The position numbers and the translations under genes are program-made. From CAWACP01 sp963832965 (GTDB lineage Bacteria > Acidobacteriota > Terriglobia > Bryobacterales > Bryobacteraceae): a DNA stretch of 64,000 bases. The notes beneath the pieces were generated by a model. That model saw only the letters and a list, made by a program, of their open reading frames with translations. It was not told the origin of the DNA and ran no database searches. The stretch's first letter is position 1. Each line of letters opens with the position of its first letter. Shown here one piece after another: positions 1-9,604 of this stretch. The stretch is taken from contig CAWHVW010000003.1 of assembly GCA_963832965.1 (NCBI GenBank), positions 1,612,001 through 1,676,000 of the forward strand. The letters are read 5' to 3'.

Positions 1-238
1 AGTACTCCACACCGACGTCGAAAACGCTGGCGATACGAACGAGGGTGGGAAGCGTGGGGACGAGCCTGCTGTTTTCGAGCTGGCTCAGCATGGACGCGGA
101 AAGCCCGGCGTGTCGGCCGAGATCGACCAGGGGGATCTTTTTCCGCAGCCGGAGCTGCCGCAACTTAGTGCCGATCTCATAGGAAGACAATACCTCGCGG
201 ATTGTCTCCTCTTTATTCCCAGACTTGCCAGGACTCAT
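1..238 (-). CDS. XRE-family helix-turn-helix regulator, C-terminus cut by window edge
   Basis: The 79 visible residues contain a Cro/C1-type HTH. After an N-terminal stretch rich in charged residues comes IGTKLRQLRLRKKIPLVDLG, then a recognition helix in GLSASMLSQLENSR and the follow-on PTLPTLVRIASVFDV. The start is the ATG at 238. The reading frame is open at the window edge, so the C-terminal part is unknown. Family members of this layout often carry a C-terminal cupin sensing domain, but that cannot be seen here. Confidence 0.8.
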   Translation of the reverse strand, partial: MSPGKSGNKEETIREVLSSYEIGTKLRQLRLRKKIPLVDLGRHAGLSASMLSQLENSRLVPTLPTLVRIASVFDVGVEY

Positions 239-445
239 GGAACTCGCTCTATTATGGCGCAACTACCCAATTTTTGAGGCGACTAAAGCTATAGAAACGC
301 TAGTTTTTCCCGCGATTTGTGATTTATGGCGCAGCAACAAGAGGATATTCTCAATAAGGGTAAGATGCATTACAGTACGGTTACAATGTGGCTGGATGAG
401 TGTCAGTGTGCCAAAACACGCCTCCCGCGTTGGCGCGGACTCCGA

Positions 446-3025
446 TCACTTCGCGTCGCGCCAGTTATCGCCGGTGCCCACGTCCACCACCAGCGGCACA
501 TCCAGTTCATAAACCCGTTCCATTTCCCGCTTCACCAGCGCGGCCACACCCTCGGCTTCTTGCGGTGGCGCTTCGAAAAGAAGCTCGTCATGCACTTGCA
601 GGAGCATGCGCGCGCGCCCTCCTTCCAACAGAGCGTCGATGCGGATCATGGCCAGCTTGATCAGGTCGGCCGCGGTCCCCTGTAGTGGCGTGTTGACGGC
701 GGTGCGTTCGGCGAACGAACGCGCGTTAGGATTGCGGCTGGTCATGTCCGGAATGGGCCGGCGGCGGCCGAAGAGCGTCGTCACGTAACCATCACGCCGC
801 ACTCGCTCTATGGTCTGTTCGATGAAAGCCTTCACGCCCGCGTAGGTTTCGAAATAACGGCGGATGTATTGCTCCGCCTCCTTGCGATCGATGCCGAGCT
901 GGCCGGCCAGGCCGAACGGGGTTTGCCCGTAGACGATGCCGAAGTTTACGGTCTTGGCGCCGCGCCGCATTTCTGGAGTCACCAACTCGGGCATGACATG
1001 GAACACCTCTGCGGCCGTGCGGGTGTGGATGTCCTCGCCGGAGCGGAAGGCCGCGACAAGGACCGGGTCGTGCGACATATGCGCCAGCAGGCGCAGTTCG
1101 ATCTGCGAATAATCGGCCACAATCAGCTTCCAGCCGGGCTCGGGGACGAAGGCGGCGCGAATCTCCCGCCCGAGTTCGCTGCGGATTGGGATGTTCTGAA
1201 GATTCGGATTGGACGACGACAAGCGTCCGGTGGCCGCGCCAATCTGGTTGAAGCTGGTGTGCAGCCGTCCGCTGTCCGCGTGAATCAACGCCGGCAGCGC
1301 GTCGACGTAGGTTCCCTTCAATTTGGAAAGCTGGCGGTAGTCGAGCACCTTGCGGGCGATCTCGTGATCGGCCGCGAGTCCTTCCAGCACGTCGGCGGCG
1401 GTGGAGACGGTCTTGCCCTTGCCGTATTTGACCGGCGCGGGCAGTCCCAGGTCCTCGAACAGCACCTTACCCAGTTGCTGCGGGGAATTGATGTTAAACG
1501 GCTTGCCCGCCAATCCATGAATATCCGAGGAAAGACGTGTCATCTCCGCGTCCATTCGCTCCGAGAGCACGCCCAATTGCGCGGGCTCGACGCGGATGCC
1601 GGTCCGCTCCATGCGTGCGAGCACCGCGGCCAGTGGCAGATCGATGCGTTCGTACAACTCGCGCAGACCTTGTTGCGCCTCCACTTCGGGGAGCATTTTG
1701 TCGAGCAGCGTGCGGGTGGCGTCGGCGTGCTGGTCTGCGGCGCGCGCGAGTTTGCGGTCGAGGCGGCGCTCGGCCAGCGCTTCGGCGGAGCAGCCCGAGG
1801 GTTCAGCGCACAACAGAAACGCGTAGAGCATCAAGTCGTGAACAAAGCCCTTTCCGTCGACGCCAAGGCCGGCAAGGCTTGCCAGTGTAGCGCGGGTATC
1901 GTGAGCGGCCTTGAGACGGCGCGGGTCCTCGAGGGCCGCGCGGATCTCTCCGATCATCGCGGCGTCGATCGCACGGCCCTGGCCCGGCCGCGCGGAAAGA
2001 CCCACGGTGGTCATGGGCAACTCGCCTTCGCGCGCCGAATCGACAGAGACCGCAAGCACCGCGTCCTCGGGCAAAGCGGCCACCCACGCGCGCAAGTCTG
2101 CGGCATTCTCAAAAGCGGCGTAGTCACGCGTGTGCGCGTCTTCCACCGGTCCCAGGTCCCTCGCCAGGCTGAAGAACTCCAGCTCCTTGTAGACCTGACG
2201 GAGGTCGTCCACGTGGGGCTCGCGTGTCTTCAACGCTTCAAGCGAAAACTCCACAGGCACGCTGGTGTCGATGGTGGCAAGGCGTTTACTCTGCAGGATG
2301 CGTTCGCGATTGTTCGCGAGGCTCTCCCGGTACATTTTCCGCTCCACCTCGGAGGCGCGATCAAGCGCCGCCTCCACGCTGCCGAATTGCGCGATCAGGT
2401 CGCGCGCGCCTTTGTCCCCGATTCCTGGCGCGCCAGGAATGTTGTCGATGGCGTCGCCCTTGAGCGCCAACAGGTCAGCCACCTGAGTGGGTTTAACTCC
2501 CATGAAAGCTTCAGTGGCGGCGGGGTCGTACCAGACGTCCTCCTTCACCGGGTTGTACATGGAAACCCGGTCGTTCACCAGTTGCAGCATGTCCTTGTCG
2601 CTGGAAACGATCACCACGTCCACCTCGGCCTCGGCCTTGCGGGACAGCGCACCAATCACATCGTCGGCTTCAAAGCCGCTGTATTCGAGAACGGGTACGT
2701 TCATGGCCTCCAGCAGCCGGCGAATCCAGGGAATTTGTTCGCGCAGGTCATCGGGCATCTCGGTGCGGTTCGCTTTATACTCGGCGAATTCCTGCTCGCG
2801 AAAACTGGGTCCGCGTTCGAAGATCGCGGCGATGTAGTCGGGCTGGTAGCTGGCGCGCAGCTTCCGCAGCATATTATGGAAGATGAAAATGGCCTCGGTG
2901 GAGAGGCCGCCGCTGGTGCGCATGGGCGGCCCGCCGGTTCGCGCGCGCGCATGGTAGGCCCGGAAGATAAACCCGAAAGAATCGATCAGAAACAGCCGCG
3001 GGCGGTTTTGCCTGGAGGCCGGCAT
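446..3025 (-). CDS. polA: DNA polymerase I
   Basis: 859 residues, about the usual PolA length. It fills gaps and removes RNA primers in replication and repair. The N-terminal 290 or so residues are the 5'-3' exonuclease (FLIDSFGFIFRAYHAR, then VIVSSDKDMLQLV and GDAIDNIPGAPGIGDKGA). The middle domain resembles the 3'-5' exonuclease, but the place expected to hold the first metal-binding acidic motif reads AVSVDSARE, so proofreading is probably absent. The C-terminal polymerase domain has motif A (DYSQIELRLLAHMSHDP), the O-helix (RRGAKTVNFGIVYGQ) and motif C (QVHDELLFEAP). I chose the ATG at 3025 because homology begins there; the longer upstream frame has no recognisable protein content. It is divergent from the permease gene at 3195. 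Confidence 0.95.
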   Translation of the reverse strand: MPASRQNRPRLFLIDSFGFIFRAYHARARTGGPPMRTSGGLSTEAIFIFHNMLRKLRASYQPDYIAAIFERGPSFREQEFAEYKANRTEMPDDLREQIPWIRRLLEAMNVPVLEYSGFEADDVIGALSRKAEAEVDVVIVSSDKDMLQLVNDRVSMYNPVKEDVWYDPAATEAFMGVKPTQVADLLALKGDAIDNIPGAPGIGDKGARDLIAQFGSVEAALDRASEVERKMYRESLANNRERILQSKRLATIDTSVPVEFSLEALKTREPHVDDLRQVYKELEFFSLARDLGPVEDAHTRDYAAFENAADLRAWVAALPEDAVLAVSVDSAREGELPMTTVGLSARPGQGRAIDAAMIGEIRAALEDPRRLKAAHDTRATLASLAGLGVDGKGFVHDLMLYAFLLCAEPSGCSAEALAERRLDRKLARAADQHADATRTLLDKMLPEVEAQQGLRELYERIDLPLAAVLARMERTGIRVEPAQLGVLSERMDAEMTRLSSDIHGLAGKPFNINSPQQLGKVLFEDLGLPAPVKYGKGKTVSTAADVLEGLAADHEIARKVLDYRQLSKLKGTYVDALPALIHADSGRLHTSFNQIGAATGRLSSSNPNLQNIPIRSELGREIRAAFVPEPGWKLIVADYSQIELRLLAHMSHDPVLVAAFRSGEDIHTRTAAEVFHVMPELVTPEMRRGAKTVNFGIVYGQTPFGLAGQLGIDRKEAEQYIRRYFETYAGVKAFIEQTIERVRRDGYVTTLFGRRRPIPDMTSRNPNARSFAERTAVNTPLQGTAADLIKLAMIRIDALLEGGRARMLLQVHDELLFEAPPQEAEGVAALVKREMERVYELDVPLVVDVGTGDNWRDAK

Positions 3026-3194
3026 GCGGAAACCACAAGCATACCGCGCTGTCCCCTTCCGAACGCGGGAATTGCGGAAGCGGACAGCGGCGGGATTCGC
3101 CTCCCGGCCATGCGCCTTTGTTTGCAGAGCGTTACGATGGGCGATGTACTTGCCGGAGATTGTCGCTGGAGAATAAGAGCTCAGGAGCACCGGC

Positions 3195-5678
3195 ATGATC
3201 GAGAACATCGTCACGTTCCTGCACGACCTGAAATTTGCGGTCCGTTCGCTCGCCCGCACAAAAGGGCTGACGGCAACCGTAGTGTTTACCCTGGCCCTCG
3301 GCATCGGCGCCAACGCCGCGATGTTCAGCCTGGTGCGTGGCGTGTTGCTGCGCCCGCTGGTCAACCGCGACGAGAACCGGCTGATCTACATCCGGCAGAG
3401 CGCCAAGGGCATCGGGATGGACAACGCCTGGTTTTCGGTGCCGGAGATCGATGATCTGGAATCGCGAGTAAGAACGTTGAGTTCCTTCGGAGATTTCTCC
3501 AGCGTTGGATTCACCATGGTCGGACTTGGCGAACCTCGCGAGGTCCATGCCGGGGTGGCCGGCGGCTCGTATTTCCAGGTGATGGGGCTGCGCCCCGTGC
3601 TCGGCCGCTTGCTGGATGCGCACGATGATGGTCCGAAGGCCGCCGGCGCCGTGGTGCTGACGTATCGTTTCTGGTCGACGTCGCTCAAAAGCGATCCGAC
3701 GGTGCTGGGCAAGACGGTCCGGCTCGGTTCGTTCGACACGCGCACGGCTACCGTAGTTGGCGTGCTGGAGCCCTGCGTTCCATATCCCGAGGACACCGAC
3801 ATCATCGCCAACGTGGTCACCAGCGCGCACCATCTTTCGGCCACCATGGTGACCGGCCGCATCCATCGTATGACCGATTTGTTCGCACGGCTGGCGCCCG
3901 GTGCGACTCTGGAACAAGCGCAGGTGGAATTGCGCGCCGTCTACGCGAACATGCAGATGGAACATCCCGAAGCCTATCCGGCCCGAGCTGATTTCCGGAT
4001 CGGCGCAGTTCGGCTGCGCGACGAGCTCACCTCGGGAGCGCGAATCATATTGCTGGTGCTGATGGGCGCGTCAATACTCGTGTTTGTCATCGCATGCTCG
4101 AATGTCGCCAATCTGATTCTGGCGCGTACCGTGCGCCGCGAAGGCGAACTGGGCATCCGTGCGGCACTGGGAGCCAGCACCGCGGCGTTGCGCCGGACAT
4201 TGCTGGCTGAAAGCCTGCTGCTGTGCGTGGGCGGCGCCGCGATCGGTCTGCTGATCGCGCAGCCGCTGGTGACCGTGCTGGCCCGGTACGCGTCCCGCTA
4301 TTCGACGCGTGCTTTGGATCTGACGATTGACTCCAGCATGCTGTGGGTGGGAGCGGCGCTGGCCATCCTCGCCGCCGTGCTTCTGGCTTTCGTTCCGCGC
4401 CTGCCGTCCTCCGGGGGCGAGCAGGGCTTCAGCTTTTCGAGCAGCAGCACTCGAGTCACTAGCAGCGCGAACCGGAGGCTGCGGGTATTCGCGGTGGTTC
4501 AGATTGCCGCCTCGTTCGTGCTGGTTGCCTCGGCCGGCGCCACCGTCAAGACGCTGCTCTCGCTCGAGCACCAGCAGGCCGGTTTCGATACGCACCATGT
4601 CCTTGCCGTGAACGTGCCCAAGATGGATTACGGGAAAACACCGGAGCAGGTGCTGGATTTCTATACGCGGGCGATGCGCAAGATTCGTGACCTGCCAGGC
4701 GTTCAAAACGTCGCCATCGGCACTTCAGTGCCGTGGCGCGACGCGACCTTTGACTTCGGACTCGAGTTTGCGGGAGACGGCAGTGTTCATGCGCAGAGCG
4801 GAGAATCCCCGCGCGCGTCGATACGCATCGTGTCTCCAGATTTTTTCGCGACGTTGGGCCTGCCCATGACCGCCGGGCGCGACTTTGACGACGCCGACCG
4901 CGCCAACAGCGAGCCGGTGGCCATCGTAAGCGAGAGCGTGGTCCAGCGGATGTTCCCCGGTCAGGATCAGGACGCGGTGAATCATCATGTTACCTGGACC
5001 GACCCGCTGCTGAAGTTCATTCCCATAATCCAGAAGCCCCTGCGCATCGTTGGCGTGGTGCCCGACCTCGATGACACGCACATTGAGGCCCGGCCGACTT
5101 TGACCGTATATCAGCCCTTCGCCCAGGCGGAGCTCATGGGTGGAGGCCGCCTGTTCGTTCACGTACGCTCCAATCCTTACGCCCTGGTGACGCCAATCAC
5201 GCGCACGTTGCGCACTATGTCGGCGGACCAGCCGGTGGAACACGCGGCCACACTCGACGACGTTCGCGCCGAGGTGCTTTCACCGGACCGGCTCAACGTG
5301 GTGGTGTTCGGAGTTTTTGGGGGTGTTGCGCTGTTGATTGCCGTCGTTGGCGTCGCCGGTGTGCTTGCATTTTCAGTGAGCGGGCGCACGCGCGAGTTCG
5401 GCATACGGCTGGCGGTAGGGTCGCAGCCCCGCCATTTGTTGACCCGCGTGATCGCCGAAGGCGCGGTCATGGCGGTAGGGGGCCTTGTTGTGGGCGCGGC
5501 GTGCGGGTTTGGTCTGGCGCAACTGGCGGGCAGTTTCCTGGGGGATGTGAAAACTCCCGGCATCTGGCCGGTGGCTGGTTCGGCTTTAGTGCTGCTGTTT
5601 GCGGCCGTCGTCGCGTCGGTGGTTCCGGCGGCACGGGCCGCGCGGGTCGACGTGATGCAGGCGCTGCGATCGGATTGA
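3195..5678 (+). CDS. ADOP-type ABC transporter permease (MacB/FtsX fold)
   Basis: 827 residues. It belongs to the very large duplicated permeases abundant in Acidobacteriota. After FAVRSLARTKGLTATVVFTL comes the first membrane helix, then a MacB periplasmic core domain, three FtsX helices around residues 280-400, a second periplasmic core, and three final helices ending PAARAARVDVMQALRSD. These proteins have no ATPase domain of their own and their substrate is unknown. GGAGC lies just before the ATG. Unlike the homologue at 32,662-35,313 it lacks the N-terminal cytoplasmic extension and has no PadR gene beside it. Confidence 0.85.
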   Translation: MIENIVTFLHDLKFAVRSLARTKGLTATVVFTLALGIGANAAMFSLVRGVLLRPLVNRDENRLIYIRQSAKGIGMDNAWFSVPEIDDLESRVRTLSSFGDFSSVGFTMVGLGEPREVHAGVAGGSYFQVMGLRPVLGRLLDAHDDGPKAAGAVVLTYRFWSTSLKSDPTVLGKTVRLGSFDTRTATVVGVLEPCVPYPEDTDIIANVVTSAHHLSATMVTGRIHRMTDLFARLAPGATLEQAQVELRAVYANMQMEHPEAYPARADFRIGAVRLRDELTSGARIILLVLMGASILVFVIACSNVANLILARTVRREGELGIRAALGASTAALRRTLLAESLLLCVGGAAIGLLIAQPLVTVLARYASRYSTRALDLTIDSSMLWVGAALAILAAVLLAFVPRLPSSGGEQGFSFSSSSTRVTSSANRRLRVFAVVQIAASFVLVASAGATVKTLLSLEHQQAGFDTHHVLAVNVPKMDYGKTPEQVLDFYTRAMRKIRDLPGVQNVAIGTSVPWRDATFDFGLEFAGDGSVHAQSGESPRASIRIVSPDFFATLGLPMTAGRDFDDADRANSEPVAIVSESVVQRMFPGQDQDAVNHHVTWTDPLLKFIPIIQKPLRIVGVVPDLDDTHIEARPTLTVYQPFAQAELMGGGRLFVHVRSNPYALVTPITRTLRTMSADQPVEHAATLDDVRAEVLSPDRLNVVVFGVFGGVALLIAVVGVAGVLAFSVSGRTREFGIRLAVGSQPRHLLTRVIAEGAVMAVGGLVVGAACGFGLAQLAGSFLGDVKTPGIWPVAGSALVLLFAAVVASVVPAARAARVDVMQALRSD

Positions 5679-5766
5679 TCGTGGCGCTGTCCGAATCGCG
5701 GGTCTCTCGAGCGTCATTGTAGTGGCGGACAATGATGCCGCCTGTTAACCAATACGGAGACCAGAC

Positions 5767-6111
5767 ATGCAATTCATTCTGATGGCCTATGTTCGCGAGT
5801 CCGGCTGGCAAACTATGACGAAAGCCGAACAGGAAGCGGGAATGGCCGCCTATGGAGCGTACAACGAGGCACTAACAAAGGCTGGCGTTCTGAAGGGCAA
5901 CAAGCGCCTTCAGTCGAGCTCGAGCGCCACCACCGTGCGCATGGTGGACGGCAAATCGCAGGTGTTGGATGGCCCCTATGCGGACTCGAAAGAACAACTG
6001 GGCGGCTATTTCATCATCGACGTGGCCGATCTCGATGCCGCGCTTTCATGGGCGGCGCGCTGCCCGGCCACGGGTCACGGCGTCGTCGAAGTGCGTCCAT
6101 TGTGGGGCTGA
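5767..6111 (+). CDS. YciI/DGPF-domain protein
   Basis: 114 residues of the YCII-related fold. It begins MQFILMAYVRE and has the DGPYADSKEQLGGYFIIDV segment that gives the DGPF group its name. Its biochemical role is unknown. The gene has a good ribosome site (GGAGACCAGAC) and overlaps the start of the following sigma-factor gene. This pairing is the standard genomic neighbourhood of ECF42-type sigma factors, so a functional link is likely. Confidence 0.88.
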   Translation: MQFILMAYVRESGWQTMTKAEQEAGMAAYGAYNEALTKAGVLKGNKRLQSSSSATTVRMVDGKSQVLDGPYADSKEQLGGYFIIDVADLDAALSWAARCPATGHGVVEVRPLWG

Positions 6112-7349
6112 GCGAGACCGAGCAGGCCCGGAACACGGCGGAAGCGGTGGCGCGCCGCAGCTACGGCAAACTCGTTGCCTTTCTTGCTGCCCGAACTCGG
6201 GATATGGCCGCCGCCGAAGACGCCCTGTCGGCAGCATTTGCGTCGGCGCTCACGGATTGGCCTGTGCATGGCTGTCCCGTGAATCCGGAAGCGTGGCTCC
6301 TGACGGTAGCCCGGCGAAAGACCATCGATTTCGCGCGAGGACGGCGACGAGGTGAAATTGCGGCCGAGCGGTTGCAGATGGTGTCGGAGGGGCTCGACAC
6401 CGCCGCAAACACCGCGGAGATACCCGACCAGCGTCTTGGGCTGATGTTCGCCTGCGCGCATCCCGCCATCGAGACCAGCGTCCGCGCGCCATTGATGTTG
6501 GAGGTGGTGCTGGGGCTGGACGCGAAAACCATCGCATCGGCATTCCTCGCCTCTCCGGCGGCTATGGGGAAGCGGCTCGTTCGTGCCAAAGACAAGATCC
6601 GCCAGGCCGGCATCCCGTTCCGCATCCCCGAGCGCGAGGAGCTTCGCGTCCGCCTGGACACCGTCCTTGACGCCATCTATGCCGCATTCACCGAAGGTTG
6701 GGCCGACCCCGGCGGGACCGACGTGGCGCGTCGCGATCTCACCGAAGAAGCCATGTACCTGGCCTGGCTGGTGACCGAGCTGCTGCCGGAGGAGCCGGAG
6801 GCGTTAGGTCTGTTCGCGCTCATGCTGCACGCGGAAGCGCGGCGTTGCGCCCGGCGCCAGGCGTATGGGGAATACGTACCGCTTGTCGAGCAGAACCCTT
6901 CCCTGTGGGATTCGCGGATGATCGCTAAGGCGGAGGAGCTGCTTCGGGAGGCCGGAGCTCGAGGCTGCATTGGCCGCTATCAGTTGGAAGCCGCGCTTCA
7001 ATCGGCCCACGTGCATCGCTGCCGCACGGGTCACGACAACTGGCGGCAGATCGTGCAGCTATACGACGCACTGTTCGCGCTGGCCGGCTCGCCGGTGGTT
7101 GCCATCAATCGTGCTTTGGCGATCGCGGAGACGGATGGCCCGGGTGCCGCCATCGAGGCTATGCCGGACGCAGCCGCCGATGGCAGGCTCGCCGAATACC
7201 AGCCTTACTGGGCGGCGCGCGCCGAACTGCTAGCCAGGACCAGTGCGCGTGACGAAGCCCGCCACGCATATGACATCGCGATCGGTCTCGAGCGGGACCC
7301 TGCGGTCCGCCGCTTCCTGCAGAGGCGCCAGTCCGCTTTGCCGGCTTGA
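6102..7349 (+). CDS. ECF42-like RNA polymerase sigma factor with long C-terminal extension
   Basis: About 415 residues from the GTG at 6102, which overlaps the YciI stop by 10 bases; an ATG at 6048 would add a poor N-terminus. Region 2 is seen as VAFLAARTRDMAAAEDALSA and WLLTVARRKTIDFARGRRR. A region-4-like HTH follows around LMLEVVLGLDAKTIASAFLA and PAAMGKRLVRAKDKI. The remaining 200 or so residues are helical and TPR-like (YQLEAALQSAHVHRC, RALAIAETDGPGAAIEAM), as in ECF42 proteins, where this extension replaces a classic anti-sigma factor. No anti-sigma gene is adjacent. Confidence 0.88.
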   Translation: MGLSETEQARNTAEAVARRSYGKLVAFLAARTRDMAAAEDALSAAFASALTDWPVHGCPVNPEAWLLTVARRKTIDFARGRRRGEIAAERLQMVSEGLDTAANTAEIPDQRLGLMFACAHPAIETSVRAPLMLEVVLGLDAKTIASAFLASPAAMGKRLVRAKDKIRQAGIPFRIPEREELRVRLDTVLDAIYAAFTEGWADPGGTDVARRDLTEEAMYLAWLVTELLPEEPEALGLFALMLHAEARRCARRQAYGEYVPLVEQNPSLWDSRMIAKAEELLREAGARGCIGRYQLEAALQSAHVHRCRTGHDNWRQIVQLYDALFALAGSPVVAINRALAIAETDGPGAAIEAMPDAAADGRLAEYQPYWAARAELLARTSARDEARHAYDIAIGLERDPAVRRFLQRRQSALPA

Positions 7350-7447
7350 TTGGTGCCGCGAAATCGTGTCGAATGCGCCACGATTTGCGTGATCATGTGG
7401 CTGATTAGCCACGCCAATGGCTTTACAAGTCTTTGCATATCATGTGG

Positions 7448-7474
7448 TTGGAAACTCCGGCGCGCTGATACAAT
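7448..7474 (+). promoter_or_regulatory. candidate lpxC promoter
   Basis: A TACAAT -10 hexamer (7469-7474) lies 42 bases before the chosen lpxC start. TTGGAA (7448-7453) is a possible -35 box, but the 15-base spacer is short. A small hairpin, GTGGCT-GATT-AGCCAC, sits just upstream near 7400. Confidence 0.3.
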
Positions 7475-7516
7475 AACGGTTTGCCCAGTTGCGAATCTAT
7501 CACGCAGGAGGACGAG

Positions 7517-8407
7517 TTGCGATTTGAAACAACCGTGCAGCGCCCCGTCGAGACCCGCGGCGTAGGGCTTCACAGTGGAGTGCCGGTTTCGGTTCGAATC
7601 CTTCCGGCGCCACCCTCCACCGGCATCGTTTTTCTCCGCAGCGATCTGGATAACACCCCGGTTCCGGCGAGCTGGCGCCACGTGGCTCGCGTAAGCTATG
7701 CCACCAGCCTGATGTGCCGCAGCGTGCTCATATCCACCACCGAGCATATGTTGAGCGTCTTTTACAGCATGGGCCTCGACAACGCCTACGTACAGATCGA
7801 CAACCTGGAGGTGCCCATCCTGGACGGGAGCGGCCAGCCGTGGGTGGAACTTCTGCAAGAAGCGGGAATTCGGCAGTACCGGCGGCGTCGGCGCTATATG
7901 CGAATTCGCCGGCCGGTCACTGTGGAGAACGGCGACAAGCGTATCTCTATTCTGCCCGCGGATCAGTTCCTGCTCACCTGCGACGTCTTTTTTGATCACC
8001 CGCTCATCGGCCGGCAATGCATGGAGATGGAAGTCACGCCGGAGCGCTATGCTCGCGAGATCGCGCCAGCGCGCACGTTCGGATTCGAACACGACCTGGA
8101 TGCGATGCGCCAGATGGGACTGATTCGCGGAGCATCCATGGAAAACGCCATCTGCTTCCAGCCGCACGGCGTGCTCAACCCCGGCGGCCTCCGTTTCCCC
8201 GACGAATGCTGCCGGCACAAGGCCCTGGACCTGATTGGAGACCTGGCGTTGATCGGCCGGCCGCTGTTAGGGCACGTCGTGGCTGAGCGCGCCGGACACG
8301 CCATGCATGCCGCGCTGGTCGCCCGCATCATGTCCGATCCTTCCCTTTACGAGATTCTAAGTTTCGATCAACTCGCTACCCGAGTGGCTCACGCGCTTGT
8401 TTCGTAA
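7517..8407 (+). CDS. lpxC: UDP-3-O-acyl-N-acetylglucosamine deacetylase
   Basis: 296 residues, the usual single-domain length. It performs the committed zinc-dependent deacetylation in lipid A synthesis, in the cytoplasm. The two repeated LpxC domains are present. The zinc ligands are visible as the His in STTEHMLSVF and the His and Asp in RHKALDLIGD. The general catalytic His is in ERAGHAMHAAL. I chose the TTG at 7517 because AGGAGG lies at 7506-7511 and the family begins close to RFETTVQRPVETRGVGLHSG. The C-terminus overlaps the next gene by 11 bases, so the two are probably co-transcribed. Confidence 0.95.
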   Translation: MRFETTVQRPVETRGVGLHSGVPVSVRILPAPPSTGIVFLRSDLDNTPVPASWRHVARVSYATSLMCRSVLISTTEHMLSVFYSMGLDNAYVQIDNLEVPILDGSGQPWVELLQEAGIRQYRRRRRYMRIRRPVTVENGDKRISILPADQFLLTCDVFFDHPLIGRQCMEMEVTPERYAREIAPARTFGFEHDLDAMRQMGLIRGASMENAICFQPHGVLNPGGLRFPDECCRHKALDLIGDLALIGRPLLGHVVAERAGHAMHAALVARIMSDPSLYEILSFDQLATRVAHALVS

Positions 8408-8969
8408 CCTGTCGCGGAGCCTGCCGAATCTGCTCACGGCGGCTCGTCTTCTGCTGGTGCCGGTGATTGCGGCTGAGGTGCTGCTCGGCGAGTTGCGAGT
8501 GGCCCTGGCGCTGACCCTGCTGGCTGGATTTACCGACGGCGTGGACGGGTTCCTCGCGCGCCGCTTCGGCTGGACATCGCGTCTTGGCGCGTGGCTCGAT
8601 CCGCTGGCCGACAAAGCGCTGTTGGTCACGCTGTTCCTTACGCTGGGGCGTGTTGGCGCTTTTCCCTGGTGGCTTGTAACTCTGGTGCTCGCGCGCGATG
8701 CCATTATCCTTCTGATGGTGGCCGCCGCGTTCGCCTTCACCGCCATCCGCGATTTCCCGCCGTCGATCTGGGGCAAGGTAAGTACGCTTGTGCAGGTGGG
8801 CGCCTGCGTGGGAATGCTGCTCATGCGCGCGACTTCCTTCGCCTGGCCCGCGGCACTGGCCGATTTGCTGGTGGCGTTGACGGCTCTGGCGACGGTCTGG
8901 AGCGGGATCGATTACGTTCGTCGGGGAGTTAATCGGTGGCTTCGCGAACGAGTTTCTGAAACGCGTTGA
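8397..8969 (+). CDS. CDP-alcohol phosphatidyltransferase
   Basis: 190-residue polytopic membrane enzyme. It carries the family signature D-x2-DG-x2-AR-x8-G-x3-D-x3-D in DGVDGFLARRFGWTSRLG followed by AWLDPLADK. These residues bind the metal and CDP in enzymes making phosphatidylglycerophosphate or related lipids. The substrate alcohol cannot be read from the sequence; PgsA-like glycerol-3-phosphate use is the default guess. The start is a TTG inside the end of lpxC, which places two envelope-lipid genes in one transcription unit. Confidence 0.85.
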   Translation: MFRNLSRSLPNLLTAARLLLVPVIAAEVLLGELRVALALTLLAGFTDGVDGFLARRFGWTSRLGAWLDPLADKALLVTLFLTLGRVGAFPWWLVTLVLARDAIILLMVAAAFAFTAIRDFPPSIWGKVSTLVQVGACVGMLLMRATSFAWPAALADLLVALTALATVWSGIDYVRRGVNRWLRERVSETR

Positions 8970-9000
8970 CGCAGCCGCGGTCAGGCGTTAGGCTGAAAGT

Positions 9001-9603
9001 GTGCCCGCCCCGGTTTCATGCTACGACTCCCCTCGCGACTACCTGTGGACAGGCGTTGTAGCGCTCGCGTTCACAGCCTTCTCCGCGTGGGTCGGCGTGG
9101 CGTGGCACTGGGCGTGGATCGCCGCGGGCCTGCTGTTTCTGGGCGCTCTGGCCGGGTTTGTGCTGGGACTTCTTCCCGATATCGAGATCTACGAGAGCCA
9201 TCTCCGCGTGGAGTCGCACCTTCGCGCCAGCGCCAGGCGGATCCCGTGGGCGGAAGTGGCGCGCGTCGATAAGTTGCTTGGTTTCCCTCTCATGGTGCGG
9301 CTCACGTTTATGAATCGCGAGACGGCCGTGCTGGTCTACGCGGGCGACCAGGAGGGCCGCGAGAGTCTGCTGCGCAACCTGCGCCGCTACCCTCGTGAGG
9401 CATTGATCGATGGAGCGCCCTGGCGCAGCTTTTGGGGTGAGCCGCAACGCCCCGCCGGGCACCGTCGCGCGGAGCCGCGCCGGAATCCGCCGCCACGCTA
9501 CCCCGTGCTGCTCCCCGGCGACGAAGCTGAAGTGGAGCGGCTCTTTCAGCAATTGAAGACCGTGGGGCGTCTCGATCCACAGAACAAGCCCGAAGAGAAA
9601 TAG
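9001..9603 (+). CDS. two-helix membrane protein of unknown function
   Basis: 200 residues from a GTG start. Two adjacent membrane helices (about residues 17-58) are followed by a soluble domain starting IEIYESHLRVESHLRASARR. The hydrophobic hairpin plus small beta-rich domain resembles bacterial PH-like membrane proteins, but I do not recognise a named family. The C-terminal 60 residues are proline/arginine rich and probably disordered. It lies 31 bases after the phosphatidyltransferase gene and may belong to the same operon. Confidence 0.6.
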   Translation: MPAPVSCYDSPRDYLWTGVVALAFTAFSAWVGVAWHWAWIAAGLLFLGALAGFVLGLLPDIEIYESHLRVESHLRASARRIPWAEVARVDKLLGFPLMVRLTFMNRETAVLVYAGDQEGRESLLRNLRRYPREALIDGAPWRSFWGEPQRPAGHRRAEPRRNPPPRYPVLLPGDEAEVERLFQQLKTVGRLDPQNKPEEK

Positions 9604-9604
9604 A

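Noticed and set aside
3026..3364. N-terminal extension of PolA by 113 residues
   Set aside because: The extension overlaps the divergent permease start, has no family counterpart and is low in protein-like pattern. The family N-terminus begins near 3025.
869..3454. 861-codon plus-strand open frame opposite polA
   Set aside because: It lies antisense to a well-supported polA with all motifs; its translation has no recognisable domain and is the usual mirror frame in high-GC DNA.
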